Part shown: piece after piece, positions 12,594 through 23,991 of the stretch
Numbering within the stretch: position 1 is the stretch's first letter
How the letters are laid out: every line of letters begins with the position of its first letter
Source: Chalciporus piperatus
Lineage: Eukaryota > Basidiomycota > Agaricomycetes > Boletales > Boletaceae
Assembly (NCBI GenBank): GCA_038093975.1
Contig: JBBPTG010000005.1
Coordinates: forward strand, 124,001 to 188,000
Direction of reading: 5' to 3'
DNA: 64,000 nucleotides
Notes under the pieces: model-generated
The model's input: the letters and a program-made list of their open reading frames with translations, nothing else
Databases searched by the model: none
What the model was told of the DNA's origin: nothing
Position numbers and translations under genes: made by a program

Positions 12594-13926
12594 TTTAGAA
12601 AGGGAGGAGGACTGGTTGATGGACGAAGATATGTTTGTGGATTTATACGGGAGACAGGACCCATAAGAGAAAAATATATTATGTCTGTTAGCGCCACATT
12701 AACCCTAACCCGAGAATGATGCCACAGGTGACATATTTATTTATTTCGTTCTCCGTCGGGGTGCGGCAGTGGTGCGGCCGCTCCTTTCAAGCATGCATGC
12801 ATGTTCGTCAAATCTCCATTCGCTAATTGGCCAGCCGGTGTCCACAGGGGAATGTCGCTGACTTGCAGCTTTGTCCGCGGTTCGCGGTGCCAATTCTCTA
12901 TTCTAGCCCCGCTCAGTGGTGTGCTCTCCCGACTACATGGAAGAAGTGTTTCTTCTCCGCCTTTGTCGACCCGAAGGGGTGATCTCGCGTCTATACCATG
13001 CGACTGAGCCTCTCCTCCCACTCTGTATTTTCGCTCTCCTGTGCCATGATCAGCATTCCCGAGGAACGAAGGTACGCAGCCCAGTGCCCACAACTTTCCT
13101 GAGATTTCGGTCTAATTTTATATCGGGACGCTCTGACTGGGTGTCTCGATGTAAAATATGTCAAACCATGCGCTGTCATCGCTTCGGGATGGGTATTTAC
13201 CTAACTCTCCATTCGCGACGACTTCGTGGAACAATTGCCATGAAATTCCCAGCTCGTGACTGGCTGCAGGGGGGCGAAGTTTTGACTGGGATGCGGCTGC
13301 CCGTTTTGACGACTTCAATTGACAGCCGGTTCGGATCAATTCGAGGTGGAACTTGGTGCGATGTGTACAGTGGGCCCGTTTTGTCAAGCCTTTGGAAACG
13401 CACTCCTGCTGGCAAGATCGCCGCGTTCCAACTTCCAAACCGAGCGGAGGACCATAATCTGCAAACCGCCATTGGTCCCCTTTGCGTCCCCCGAGCTTTG
13501 GCCCAAAACTTTGCCAAGATTGGGCAACTTCATGGCCAATTTATCCTTTAGACTTAGTCAGAGTGCCCAGAATCACTAAGCACTCCAGACTAAGGTACTA
13601 GCAATTGAATGTCTAGGCTGTTTCTAGTAGCTGCGTTGGTTGATGAGTCCTGGACGCCTTGCTGTCGCCGCTCTATCGATATCCCATTCGATCAAACACT
13701 CATGTTGAGGGATGTCTCACTCAGGAAAGCGATCAAGCGCCATGTCTCGCTATCTTATGAGGAATAGTGGTGAGTCTTCTAGTGCGCGAGGAACGACGAA
13801 CTATCTCCGTAATTTCAGTCCTGAGTAGACTGGTGGTGGTGAGGCTGTACTCACTGCCGTCACATCGGTTGCGTTGCTATATAAGCACGCATTTTAGAAG
13901 GGGCCATCAGCGCATCATCCCCATAA
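12594..13926. other. Gene-free region between CCC1-like gene and foldback element
   Basis: Several overlapping open frames exist on both strands (the longest about 211 codons, plus strand, 12916-13551), but none has domain character or a convincing exon structure, and both strands are equally open. A TATA-like TATATAAG sits at 13878-13885, about 40 bp before the 98-bp foldback element. Confidence 0.5.
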
Positions 13927-14024
13927 GGGCCTGTTTGAGATGCGGTAGTCTTACAGCTAAGTATTGCTAACCGAGTGCGGGCAGCACTCGCTTAGCAGCA
14001 CTTTTGGCCATCTCAAACAGGCCC
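13927..14024. mobile_element. 98-bp foldback MITE, copy A (PIF/Harbinger-like)
   Basis: The ends are inverted repeats, GGGCCTGTTTGAGATG and its exact reverse complement CATCTCAAACAGGCCC. The centre holds a second hairpin, CGAGTGC-GGGCA-GCACTCG flanked by GCTAAC/CTTAGC. The copy at 44450-44547 is the same length. Flanks are TAA on the left and CAA on the right, consistent with a mutated 3-bp TAA target duplication. No coding capacity. TIRs starting GGGCCTGTTTG with a 3-bp TAA/TTA duplication are the hallmark of PIF/Harbinger (Tourist-like) MITEs in plants; the assignment here is by analogy. Confidence 0.82.
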
Positions 14025-14569
14025 CAAATCGCTTAATATCATGCACGATGTTATGCCCTGACACTTTTGAAGTTTGTTCCTTCAAAGTATTCTGGTATTG
14101 CACACCTCGACAGAAGTGGCCATTAGCAGTCCGACTACGCCGGGAGATCGAACATTTTGCTTGGTACCGGAAGTCATTCATCAAGCGATCGATCCCCTGC
14201 CAGTGGCCTCTTAATAGCCGACGGTCTGCTTCAGGTTAGGACCCTTGGGGTGAGGTCATGGCGGTGAGTGTATCGAATCTCCATTTATGTACTAGACTGT
14301 GTTGAGGCTAGTGCCAAGTTATTCTTTCGTCGGGAGCGACTCAGACGGGATTCAAACTTCGAAGTCTCAAACAACTGGTCTGATGCTGGCGTCGGACGCG
14401 ATCGACTCTGAAGCACGGCCACAGTTCGTTTTCAGTCTGGCACTCACTCACTGCCTTTCAAACAGGTTGTTACGTCGCAATGGAGACTTTGCGGAGGAAA
14501 GCTGAACTGCATTTCTTGGCGAAGCTTACGTGCTGAACCCGTCCAGTTCAAAATTGACAGGTTGCGCAT

Positions 14570-14577
14570 TATAAAAG
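14570..14577 (+). promoter_or_regulatory. TATA box of acid phosphatase 1
   Basis: TATAAAAG lies 84 bp upstream of the ATG at 14654, followed by a pyrimidine-rich stretch and the sequence CTTCACTATCATTTCC. The inverted paralogue has a matching TATA element 52 bp from its ATG. Confidence 0.6.
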
Positions 14578-14653
14578 CGCATTCTCCTTCACTATCATTT
14601 CCTTACCACTTCAAGCTTCATCCCTCCAGTCAGATCCCATCCCGTATCTTGCA

Positions 14654-16219
14654 ATGGTGAACACTACTCCCAGCGCGGGTCTCATCGGTGTCGTTCTGTT
14701 GGCTCGTCACGGCGACCGTTCCAATGTCGTTTTCCAGAACTACACGACCTACAACGCAACGCAGGGTTACTTGACTCCTTATGGATCGGTACGTTCCACA
14801 CTGTGTTGCTTGTCTGCTTCTGAGATTCGTTTCTGCAGAGTCAAGAATACGTGCTAGGTTCCTTTTTGAGACAGACGTACCTTGACCCGGATTCTCCATC
14901 CTATATCCAAGGCGTTGAGACTGATGTCGTCGACGTCGATCAACTCTTCGTCCGCGCGGATGCTGGAGGGGGAAACGCTATCCTCGACTCCGCCTACGCC
15001 CTACTTCAAGGTCTTTACCCACCCACGGAGAAGGCGTCAATCACCCTTGCAAACGGTGAACAGGTTCAGTCGCCGCTGGGAGGGTATCAATATGTTCCGG
15101 TGGAGTCTCTGGAGTTCTGGCAGGCTCCGTCTCTGACTAGTTGGATGGAGTGCGAGGTAGGTTTTTGGAAACCAATCCGTGTGGGTCGTGGTGCTCACGC
15201 CTCTCCAGTACTTCCAATTCCACTTGGCGCGTGTGAACAGTGGTGTAGTCTTCAAGGACGCCGCTACCCAAGCTGCTCCATTCCTCCAGGCTGTCCAGCC
15301 ATACCTCAACGGCTTGAACAGCAGCTTCCTCAATGTGGTATGTATTTGGCTTGTAATCTTTTGACTCAACGCTAAATCTATTGACAGTGGAATGTAAGTG
15401 ATGAACACTGACAGCGATATCGAATACTATAACTCACTTATCATACAAGATCTATGACTACCTGAACGTCCAGTACACTCACAACGCGACGTTTTACAAC
15501 TCGTTCCCGAAGAGTCTTCTAGAGCAAGCTCGTCATTTCGCCAACATCCACGAACAGGCCGTGTTCACGGACAGTGTCCAGAACGGTGTCGGACAAAGTG
15601 AGTCTCTGATCTCACAATCAGGCCACACAAATCTAACTCGTTTCTAGTCGCCATCCGAACTCTCTGGCCCGAGATCTTCTGGTCGCTGGGTAATATGACG
15701 TTGCCCAACAACAAGGTGAAGCTAGCGTTGACGGAGGTCGACTACAAGCCCTTCATCAGTCTGTTCAATGTCACCAATGCTACGGTGACCAACCCAGAGA
15801 TCTCAGGAATCGGTAAATGAAATTATCGTTGATCTATTTCCTCGACGCCTTACATGAATCCTGATTGTGATCAGCTGACTACGCCTCCGCCGTTGCCTTC
15901 GAGCTTTCCAAAAACACCGCCGGCGATTATCAAGTTGCCATGAAATTTAAGAACGGTACCGATGACAAAGAGTTCAGGTCTTTGAAGATGTTCGGCCAGG
16001 ACACCCTCACTCTCCCTCAGATGATCAAGGCCCTCGACGTGAGTTCGCGTTCTCACTATTGGAGTCACTAGCACTGATAGCGTCCCTTCATTTCCGTAGT
16101 GGACTACCATCAACTCGACCATCAACTGGTGTTTCTCTTGCAACCAGACTGTCCTCCGTGGCTGCTCCGTTTTCAACTACAGCAACGATCCTTTCCTCCA
16201 CCCTTCTTCGTCTGGCTAG
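14654..16219 (+). CDS. Histidine acid phosphatase (histidine phosphatase superfamily), copy 1
   Basis: Phosphomonoesterase of the branch-2 histidine phosphatase superfamily (acid phosphatase/phytase-like). The catalytic RHGDR lies at about residue 19 (GVVLLARHGDRS), where the histidine takes the phosphate. Following exons give TQGYLTPYGSQEYVLGSFLR, RADAGGGNAILDSAYALLQG, GGYQYVPVESLEFW, APFLQAVQPYLNGLN, IYDYLNVQYTHNATFYNSFP, AIRTLWPEIFW, ADYASAVAFELSKNTAGDYQ and a Cys-containing end (WCFSCNQTVLRGCSVFNYSN). About nine exons. No signal peptide is seen: RHGDR follows the start almost directly. A second copy lies inverted at 42006-43699 with the same intron plan. Substrate not predictable. Confidence 0.9.
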
Positions 16220-16614
16220 GCGTAAACACACATCCTATTACATCGTCCTATTACATCTATTTATCTGTCCCCTCACTGGATTCTTCATTCTTGACCAAAG
16301 ATACATCATGATATCGACGGAAATGGCAATGTTCTCGGAGTCAGAAGAGTTGGCTCAAGTGCCTTAAGCTATGACAATCTTGGAGAACCTGCAGTCGACA
16401 CAGCGAGATGCTAACACGGCGCCCGAGCCCCTGAAGAAGATCATGCTCGCTGCGGAGATGTAAGTGCGGCGTCCGAGCATGATGGGCGTGGTCTGTTACC
16501 TTTCTATAAGTTGCGCATCATTCCGTTTCGCCCTCCGGTGTCAAATAACCTCCGAGGATGTTTGTGTCAACTAGCGAGAGACAGAAACATTTGACAAATC
16601 TTGTAGCTGAGCGC
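16220..16614. other. Gap between acid phosphatase 1 and hypothetical gene
   Basis: Probably the 3' untranslated region of the phosphatase followed by spacer. A short plus-strand coding-like piece is present around 16370-16460 (TILENLQSTQRDANTAPEPL), ending at a possible splice donor GTAAGTG; it has no start or continuation I can support. Confidence 0.4.
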
Positions 16615-17363
16615 CTACGAGAGGGTAGCTTTAGACGGCAAGATGTGAACAGGGCGGATCTCCAGTTTATCCGCAAATCCTACTGAGCGATAGCCTCCCG
16701 TAGGCAGCCCCTTAATAGGTAACTGAGTGAGGACATCGCCTGGCATTCGGGGCTCGGTGAGTGGTGCCTCAACATCGACCTTTACAGTTTCAGGTTGGGT
16801 GTCCTTGGCATTGATTCCACACCTGGATGGGATCTCGATATAATCGTGCATCGCATAGGCTGGAGCGTAAATAGAGTCGGAAGGGGATGTGAACACCGGT
16901 TTCGGCCGTACCTCACAGCTCGAGCCTTGATGATTGAGAATTGGAACTGTAGTCCGTGTTATCTGCCGAACCACAGCCCTCAACGAATACGCTAGCTGCG
17001 GCGCCCTCATCAGAGCGAAGGCAAAGCTGGCGAACCGATGGCTCCTGATACACGTGAACCGGAGAGGCGAATGCACGGTCTCCAGATGAATCTGACCTCA
17101 CCGTCAGGCTGGGGACTCCGAGTGCATGGTGGTCTGTCCCTGGGCCTAACAATGAGACTCCTGAGCGTGGAGTCATGATATCTCGGACACTGGATGACAG
17201 ATACTCCCGCTGTCATACCTGAGATCCGAAGTTCATTTGTTAGTCGCATACTACAAGGTTGTCGCTCCCCACTGACAGATGGGAACTCTTGCTTGCTCGG
17301 ACCTCCGTTTATCTGCTTTAACAAGCGTTTGACTCTATTCATGCAATCGCTTGAGAGAGCCAT
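16615..17363 (-). CDS. Hypothetical protein, no recognised domain
   Basis: A three-exon model reads cleanly on the minus strand. Exon 1 starts MALSSDCMNRVKRLLKQING and ends at a GTATGA donor; it joins in frame to GVSLLGPGTDHHALGVPSLT. A 46-nt intron (GTTCGG...TCAAG) then joins FVEGCG to SSCEVRPKPVFTSPSDSIYA, and the third exon continues as AYAMHDYIEIPSRCGI, VDVEAPLTEPRMPGDVLTQL and ends in PVHILPSKATLS. About 215 residues, hydrophilic, Ser/Pro-rich, with several cysteines and no membrane segment. Support is only the in-frame splice logic and protein-like composition. It could be a recent orphan gene or a chance open structure. Confidence 0.42.
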
Positions 17364-18292
17364 CTTCCATCTTGGATCATGGAACTCAGGCTATCGATCA
17401 CAAGCCGTATCGAGTATTGACAGGACTTTGTGAGTTGCCGTGAGTCCGCTTGTCCCATGCCACGGTGGCACTCACTTGTTTTGTTACCTTGACGTTCATA
17501 TTGATCCTGGTTGGGATGAGATGAGATGGGCCTACTACCGTCAGCACTGCAACGAGCCCGATTGGAGACAATACAGTAGGGCATGACATGACACGACACA
17601 TGTTAGCTTTGACCCACCCAGGTACCACTTCATTTCGTGCCACAGCACCAGCCAGTCATTTGCGGCAGGGCGTCAAAACGGCGATCTGATCATTGACGTT
17701 GAGCGCTTGAGCCTTGAGGCCGATTTAATACCTCAGGAGGCGTCGATACGACGCCCTGACGATTCCCCAATTTCACCCTGAGGGCCATTGAAAGCTGGAC
17801 TTAGAGTGACCTAAGATTCAGGACTCGGAGGTACGAGGGATATTGCACCGCGATGCTGGACATGACGATTCTTTAGCACGTTTTTGGTGGCCAGGAAGGC
17901 TGTCGATAGCGACGCTCCAACGATCTCCAGTACACGTGTTGATGGCCGCTTTGACCTTGAAGCTGACCTTGAAGAGTCGGTCGACGCTTTGGCACTTCAG
18001 CCTGCAGGCGCGACCGGGCCCTCTGCAAAGTATAAATTGGAGCTGCAGAGAAGGTAGTACAACAATTCGCCTCGTCCTGAACCTCCCCTCCTCAGTGCAA
18101 TTACAATTCTTGCTTGAAGATGTGAGCGGTTGCATTGTACGTGACTTCGAAATACGAAAGCTGAATGGGTGTCACAGCCACGTGATTTGTGACGCCTACC
18201 CGATCCAATTGGCAATGGTAGATCTTCCGTCAAGTTCGCCTGGTTGGGTGTTGGCCACGCGAGCTCGACTTCGTCGACCACTCGTCGTTGCC
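17364..18292. other. Gene-free region upstream of Cys/His protein gene
   Basis: No convincing gene on either strand. Overlapping open frames at 17818-18308 (minus) and 17843-18290 (plus) look like chance. A TATA-like TATAAATT at 18030-18037 lies about 260 bp before the ATG at 18293 and could serve that gene. Confidence 0.4.
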
Positions 18293-20405
18293 ATGTCAAG
18301 GTCTCCAAGGAAGAAACGAGATACCTGCGCGGCGCTCTACTCGGCGGGCATTGAATGCTGCATGCCTACCATCGAGGGCGGCTTGTGGTGCCCTCGTCAT
18401 AATGAAGTGTGTCACCACCATTCCATGAGTTCCCGCTCACCCCCTTAATGCTGACATCTCATTCTGCCCATAGGAACGTCTTAAACTCTACACAAATTAC
18501 AAAGCTCATCACGCCCTTCTCAACGCATATCCCGATAACCCGGCGTGCCATGATGTCATGGCAATGAGGGTGTGCGAGAGCTTCGCAGTCCTTCTGGAAT
18601 GGAATACCTACCTTCGGGGCAAGTATAATCTACTTACGAGGTGAGTACTTTCCATGTGAAGCCCAAACTGGCTCTTGACTGTCTTCCAGATGTATTGAGG
18701 CCCGCGTCTACTTTTCCGAAAGATTCTTTGGGTGAGTTGCACACTCCTTCTCATGCAAGTTTGAAGTTGACAAACAATTCGATCAGAAACGACATGGTAG
18801 GCGGGTTTTAAACGTGTCACAGCGTCAGGCCAACTGAGCTCTTCGATCGCAGGACTTTGGTCACAAGACATTCTGGGAAAACCTTGTTCGAAAGAGGTCC
18901 GAAATCGAGAAACTAATGTTACACGTGGAGACGCGTGGTTACCAACTCATCCTCAAAGGCCAAAATGCACTATGGGTTCTGGATCGCGAGCAAGACCGTC
19001 ATGAGAATGGGGACTGCTCCGGCTACGATGACCACACGCTTGGCACCGACACGTCGTTCCATTCTATGGAAAGCGCCTGCAGTACCATTATTGAGGACCC
19101 ATTGGAAGCTATCTTACGCGAGGAAGCAATCGAGTTTAGAGAGAAGATCAGGACGCGTCTCGCGCAATACTGTGCTCCTTCGGTGTCGCGGTTCCACGGC
19201 GAGCGGCTCGAGGTCATCTACGCATATGTTCGCCGGGCAATCTTTAAGGACGCCTCTCTCATGTTCCTCTCGCAAGGCTACGAGAGTGTCATGGCCTTGT
19301 TAAGCGACAACGATCTAGACCTGGTTACGACGGAGAAGATCTGGAATTCTATCAAGGCATTATGCGTCCACGATGTTCGGTTCGCCGTCGATGATGTCCT
19401 ACGGTCCAACGATGGCGATCATGTGGTCGTACTCGGTGGAAAGGTCTTCAAGGATGTCAGCGGTGAACGATGGTCATTGCACGCATGGGGTCATATGATG
19501 GCAATCCATCAGTGTTATTCGTGCCTTCGAACCGCGTGCCAAACGGTGTGCTCCAATCTGTGTCCTAGTGTTAATCTTCTCAATACCCACTTTCCCGACA
19601 GATCGACGAAGTCATCGACTTGACTCGATACGCATTGTTCACAGGAACGTCGCTATCACAAGCGTACCTCAAATATGACTTTAGCTTCGACGGCTCCAAA
19701 GAACTCGTATTGGCAGGTTTCATCCCGAACGATATTCCACTCTCTTCGCCCCGCCATTCCATTGTCTGCACGGAGAGTGGTTCGCTCTCTGCTGGTCCTG
19801 TCTGGGAGGAGACCATGCGCAACCTCTCGCTGTACGCTGGCCTATCTTTGAGCGATCCGACGGCTCAAGCATTCGTCAACGGATGTATCCGCCATCCCGA
19901 TCTCATGGTCATGCTCCGCAAAGGAGTCGAGGGACGCGTTATACGTTCTCATCCTGTCGTATGGACCTCTCGCAAGCGACACGCACGGAGTCTCTCTGGG
20001 CTTGCTTCCGTGTCATGGGAACGGACGACCGATGTCGTAAGCCTCAATGACTCTGCCCTCGAGGACGCACAACCACCCGGCTGGGGATATGACAAGATTG
20101 CCAATTGTTTGCAAGTCATCATCGTCTACGGTGGCGAGGGCACTATGGCCGACTTTGTCCGCAAACTCGTCGATATCTGGTGCCAGGTATACAAAGTTCG
20201 GGACAAGGACGAACTTTACGCCGTGCTCGAGGTTCCATACGACGCCACGGGCGAGCTCGAGAAGTATACGTGCGACCACCACGAGATAACGTACAACGTG
20301 CCGGTCATTCAGAAGGACGTGTTGGCTTCCTACCAGAGCCTGTGGGGATGTATGCCGCCTCCTGCTTTGGTTGAGGATCCGGAACGATTCCAGTTCAGTT
20401 TCTAG
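18293..20405 (+). CDS. Unrecognised protein with N-terminal Cys/His cluster
   Basis: About 590 residues over six exons: 18293-18406, 18474-18640, a short exon ending ERFFG, a 10-nt microexon (AAACGACATG), the exon ending 19545, and 19602-20405. The N-terminus has a basic start (MSRSPRKKRDT) and a compact cysteine cluster C-x9-CC-x9-C-x2-H (residues about 11-36, CCMPTIEGGLWCPRH) that could bind zinc. It is followed by ERLKLYTNYKAHHALLNAYP, a helical middle (IEFREKIRTRLAQYCA, LEVIYAYVRRAIFKDASLMF) and a long C-terminal region with CLQVIIVYGGEGTMADFVRK and a Pro-rich end. I do not recognise the family. The clean splice pattern and steady composition make a real gene very likely. Convergent with the NADPH oxidase. 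Confidence 0.85.
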
Positions 20406-20842
20406 TCGCCGTTTTCATTTTCCTTTTATTCATGATACCACCCCGCGCATCCAGCTTTGCATTCATTCATTCCATTCATACCACGATACCACTCATCGCA
20501 TCACTCTCTCATTGTTATTAGCATCTCAGAATAATTAGCATGCGCGCTGTAACAGGGCGCATTATTGTATAAATCTCCCTCATTCCATCATACCCCCATC
20601 GGATAATTTCTTGTATGATTGATTTTTCAAGTTCACAATAGAAGCACGTCAACCACCGGTAGCCTAAGTGTAGAATCACTCCTTGGATGTTCTGGTTCAC
20701 CTCTCCGGTGACCAATGTACTCATACCCATTTACTCGACGGAAGATAATACAAGATCACCGTACAGATCACATCGAACAGCCAAGACAAATCCAAACCCC
20801 AATAATAAGAGAACAACACCCCGAAATCCGAAACAACGGCAC
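20406..20842. other. Convergent 3' ends of Cys/His gene and NADPH oxidase
   Basis: AT-rich 437-bp spacer between two converging stops. It contains CATTCATTC-type repeats near 20462-20480 and no gene I can support. It is likely to be 3' untranslated sequence of both genes. Confidence 0.5.
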
Positions 20843-23100
20843 TTAGAAGTTCTCTATTTGGAACAAAACAACAAGGCGAACAGAAGTACATTAGCAAATG
20901 GGTTTTAGAGTCTTCACGATAGACGCAACGTACCTTTCCCGAAGAAAAACCTTGTCCCGCCGGTGCTACTTGGGCTCGAATACTTGTTGGACATCTGGTG
21001 AAGCTGCTTCGAGAGCACAGTAGGTCCACAGAAGAACTGAGGAGGGGGGTCAAGATATGTATAAACAAAGTCACGTTCATATACGTACCACACCGACGTC
21101 TGTCTCGGGGTGTTTGTCGACAAGGGATGTGAACACCTTGTCCCAATTCGGCCGTCCGAAATGAGTTGGGGCACGGAGTGATGTGATCGCATCCTTGTCT
21201 GCGCCGACGTCCTGAACCTGGATAGCACGGAGATGAAGTAGGAATCCGATATTAGCCCGGAACAACAGGGAAGACGAATATGAAATACGCACGATGATGT
21301 TGTTCATGTCGTCCTCCTTTATTTTGGCCGTGAGGTAGATATTGATCTCAATCCGGTTCTGGGTATCTTGTTCTTCGATCGCTTGCAAGAGGGAATGGAA
21401 CCATTCTGCACTACCGAAATCACGGATGACCCATGTGAAATACACCTTGGAGAGACGTGTAGGTTTGGAGTTGTTCATGTTGTTCATGCGGTACCAGATA
21501 GACTTCAAGATGCTGCTAGGAAGTTAGCATCGTACGCATTACTCGGCGAGGCTGCTGCTTACGAGGCAAATGGTGTAACACCAATACCGGCACCAACAAG
21601 CAAAACAGTTTCATAGTTCAAAAAGTCCTCTGAAGCACTGCCGAAGGGACCGTCCACCATGACACGGGGAAGTGCGCGGTTCAAAGGCGGGTTCGTGTTG
21701 GTACCGACCACCATACCACCCGAGGCATTCACCTCCTTTTCCTTCTTCGAGTCAAAATCGCAACCGAGGGCCTTGGCGAGAGCCGTAGTAAAGTCACCAA
21801 CGACACGGATATGAACCGAGATGTAGTCCTCCTCTGGTGCACTATGGATGTATTAGCCAGGCTGTTACGGTGAGCGCGAAAATTAAACATACCTGGTGAG
21901 GGTGAAGGGGTGCCATTGGAAGTACGAGATTTCTGGGCAGGAAATGAAGATGTATTGACCGGCGCGAGTTGTCGTCTTCTCTTTCTTGATCTGGATCTCG
22001 ACCACCTTTGAAGGGTGCTGGATAACCTTGGAGACGTACGTCTTATGCCGAGAGCGGATTTCACGCAAGACACGCTCGTAAGTCCAAATAACGCCGCCAA
22101 CAAGCCAGTAGCGCTATGCGAAGGACCATTAGCTGCGCAACGTTGTGTTGAGGTTGGACTCACCCAGAAAACACCGACAGTGTTGTAGGAGCAGAAAGGC
22201 TCTCTGTCAGGCTTGATCATGCACCACAATCCGTGGAACTGCCATGCAAGGAAGAAGAGGAGGAAAAGATGGTGTGTGTACCAGAACCTCTCGAAGTTGG
22301 CACGACGGCGCTTCTCCATGGCAAACCAGACCATGATACCAAGACAAGCGGTCATGATCCAACCAGTGGCACCTGGACCGGTGGCGAAGTTAGCCTGGAG
22401 GAAGACCAAAATGCGTTGACCGGTGGTCTTCGCATTAGGGTCCAGCATAGCGAGTTGTTGGAAGTTGCGCATGTGAGCGCCAATATGAATGACGGTGAAG
22501 ACAACCATAGACCAGGCAGTCGCCTTGTGGAAAGTGATGTTTTGGTCGAACGGAATAAATTGGTTCAACGGTGTGCGACGAAGGAGCGAAATCAAGTTGC
22601 GACAGACGGGCAGCAAGATGAAAATGACATCAGTATGCAACACGAGAGCAGCGGAACGAGCGATAGCTAATTAGATTTGTTATCAAGGGTAATTCGAATG
22701 GGAGAAGGCGGGGGTACTGACGATAGGTGATTCCGAACGTTGCACGGGCAGTCGTCAAGTCGTCGCTCAATTGGTAGTTCATGAACCCAAAGGCGATGAC
22801 TAGGCAGTGGAAAAATATCCAGGAGAAGAAGAACAAGCGCTTTCCTCCCTCGTTGATCATCCATAGGTCGACCTTTTGCCCAAAGGTACGAGGCTTCTGG
22901 GGACCCTTTGGGACATCGCCATTTCTCCAGGTCTGCTGTATGCCCTGAAGTCTGTTACGCTCCGTCTTGTTCCTGTGGAGGTTGGTTGGGATGGATGCAC
23001 CAGCATGATTATAGTCCTCCGAGCGGTTAGTGAAAGGATTTTGGTCAACAAAAGGGTTGGGATCCTTGAAGTCGAAACCTGAGGACCGTTTCCTGGCCAT
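20843..23100 (-). CDS. NADPH oxidase, NoxA/Nox1 type (gp91phox family)
   Basis: Membrane flavocytochrome that moves electrons from cytosolic NADPH through FAD and two hemes to O2, making superoxide; in fungi linked to hyphal differentiation and fruiting. The N-terminus is hydrophilic without EF-hands (so not NoxC). It is followed by the ferric-reductase membrane domain ([71 protein letters not shown]). Then come the FAD site HPFTLTSAPEED, the NADPH site [20 protein letters not shown] and [14 protein letters not shown]. The protein ends in the conserved FFFGKENF. The final codons come from an 11-nt last exon (AG AAC TTC TAA) after a splice at FGK. About ten exons. Start ATG at 23100. Confidence 0.97.
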
Positions 23101-23991
23101 GGTGTGGCGTCCCGGGTCAAGCACGCGTCAAGCGGTGGTCGCGGGGATGAGGAGAGAGATACAGGACCTGCCTGATGAGTAGAAAAGAGAGAGAAGGTCA
23201 GGAAGAAAAGGAGGGACCGGGGGGTTGCCTTGTGGGTATACAATCGGATAAGAGACAGAGAGTTGGTCTCCTTGACATTGCCTTGACACTGCAATTGTCG
23301 AATTTCACATCCCCCAAGTGGTCGGACAGGTCATGAGTTTTAGCAACAGCACCGCAGGTCGTTCAACATCAGTTGTTCATCAGCCTGAGCGCTCAGCCGT
23401 TTTCCCCTAAGATCTGAGAGTCGAAACCAATGACACCAGGTGCATTGCTCCGAGATCTCTCCTCCCAGTTTAAACTTTGCTCTCAAGCTAATTGACTCAT
23501 TGTTCCAATTCTGCGTCTGCTTTTTTTACAGCCAACAGATAAATGTTTCGCCGCTGTCAGTGTCACGTTTTCATCAATGCTCAAGCTTATTTTTACCATC
23601 CATGGGTGCTAACTCAATTGCCTCCGAAATATCTAGTTTGGAGCTTGAGTACTGTGGTCATGAAGGCTGGGGCATCCTCGCAATTGAACTTGAAGTTTGC
23701 TTGAAGTTACAGTATGTCCCTGGTCCATCCATTGCGTTTCAGCGACCATCAAACCTGCTGTGATCATGGGAACACAGTGTGTTGACTTGGGAGCAATCAA
23801 ACAATTAAACTAGTCGCCGGATGGCCATCAATTGCTCCATTAGCTGTTTGTATTTTCGCAAATTAGCAAAACCTTGAACAATTCAAACACTTAGAGCTTA
23901 GGGCTCGATTTGAGTGGGTCCAGCCATAGAACATTGAACGCGATGCGCTTAAAGCTTATAGAACATGTAATACTGCAGAACACTAATACAA
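23101..23991. other. Gene-free region between NADPH oxidase and GH28 genes
   Basis: Upstream of the NADPH oxidase and downstream of the GH28 stop. The part adjoining the NOX start is pyrimidine-rich on the coding strand, as in many fungal promoters. The rest is AT-rich with no gene I can support; the 107-codon plus-strand open frame at 23440-23763 has no protein character. Confidence 0.5.

Noticed and set aside
12916..13551. 211-codon plus-strand open frame
   Set aside because: Opposite and alternate frames are equally open (13118-13517 minus, 13319-13579 plus), the composition is not protein-like and no splice structure extends it.
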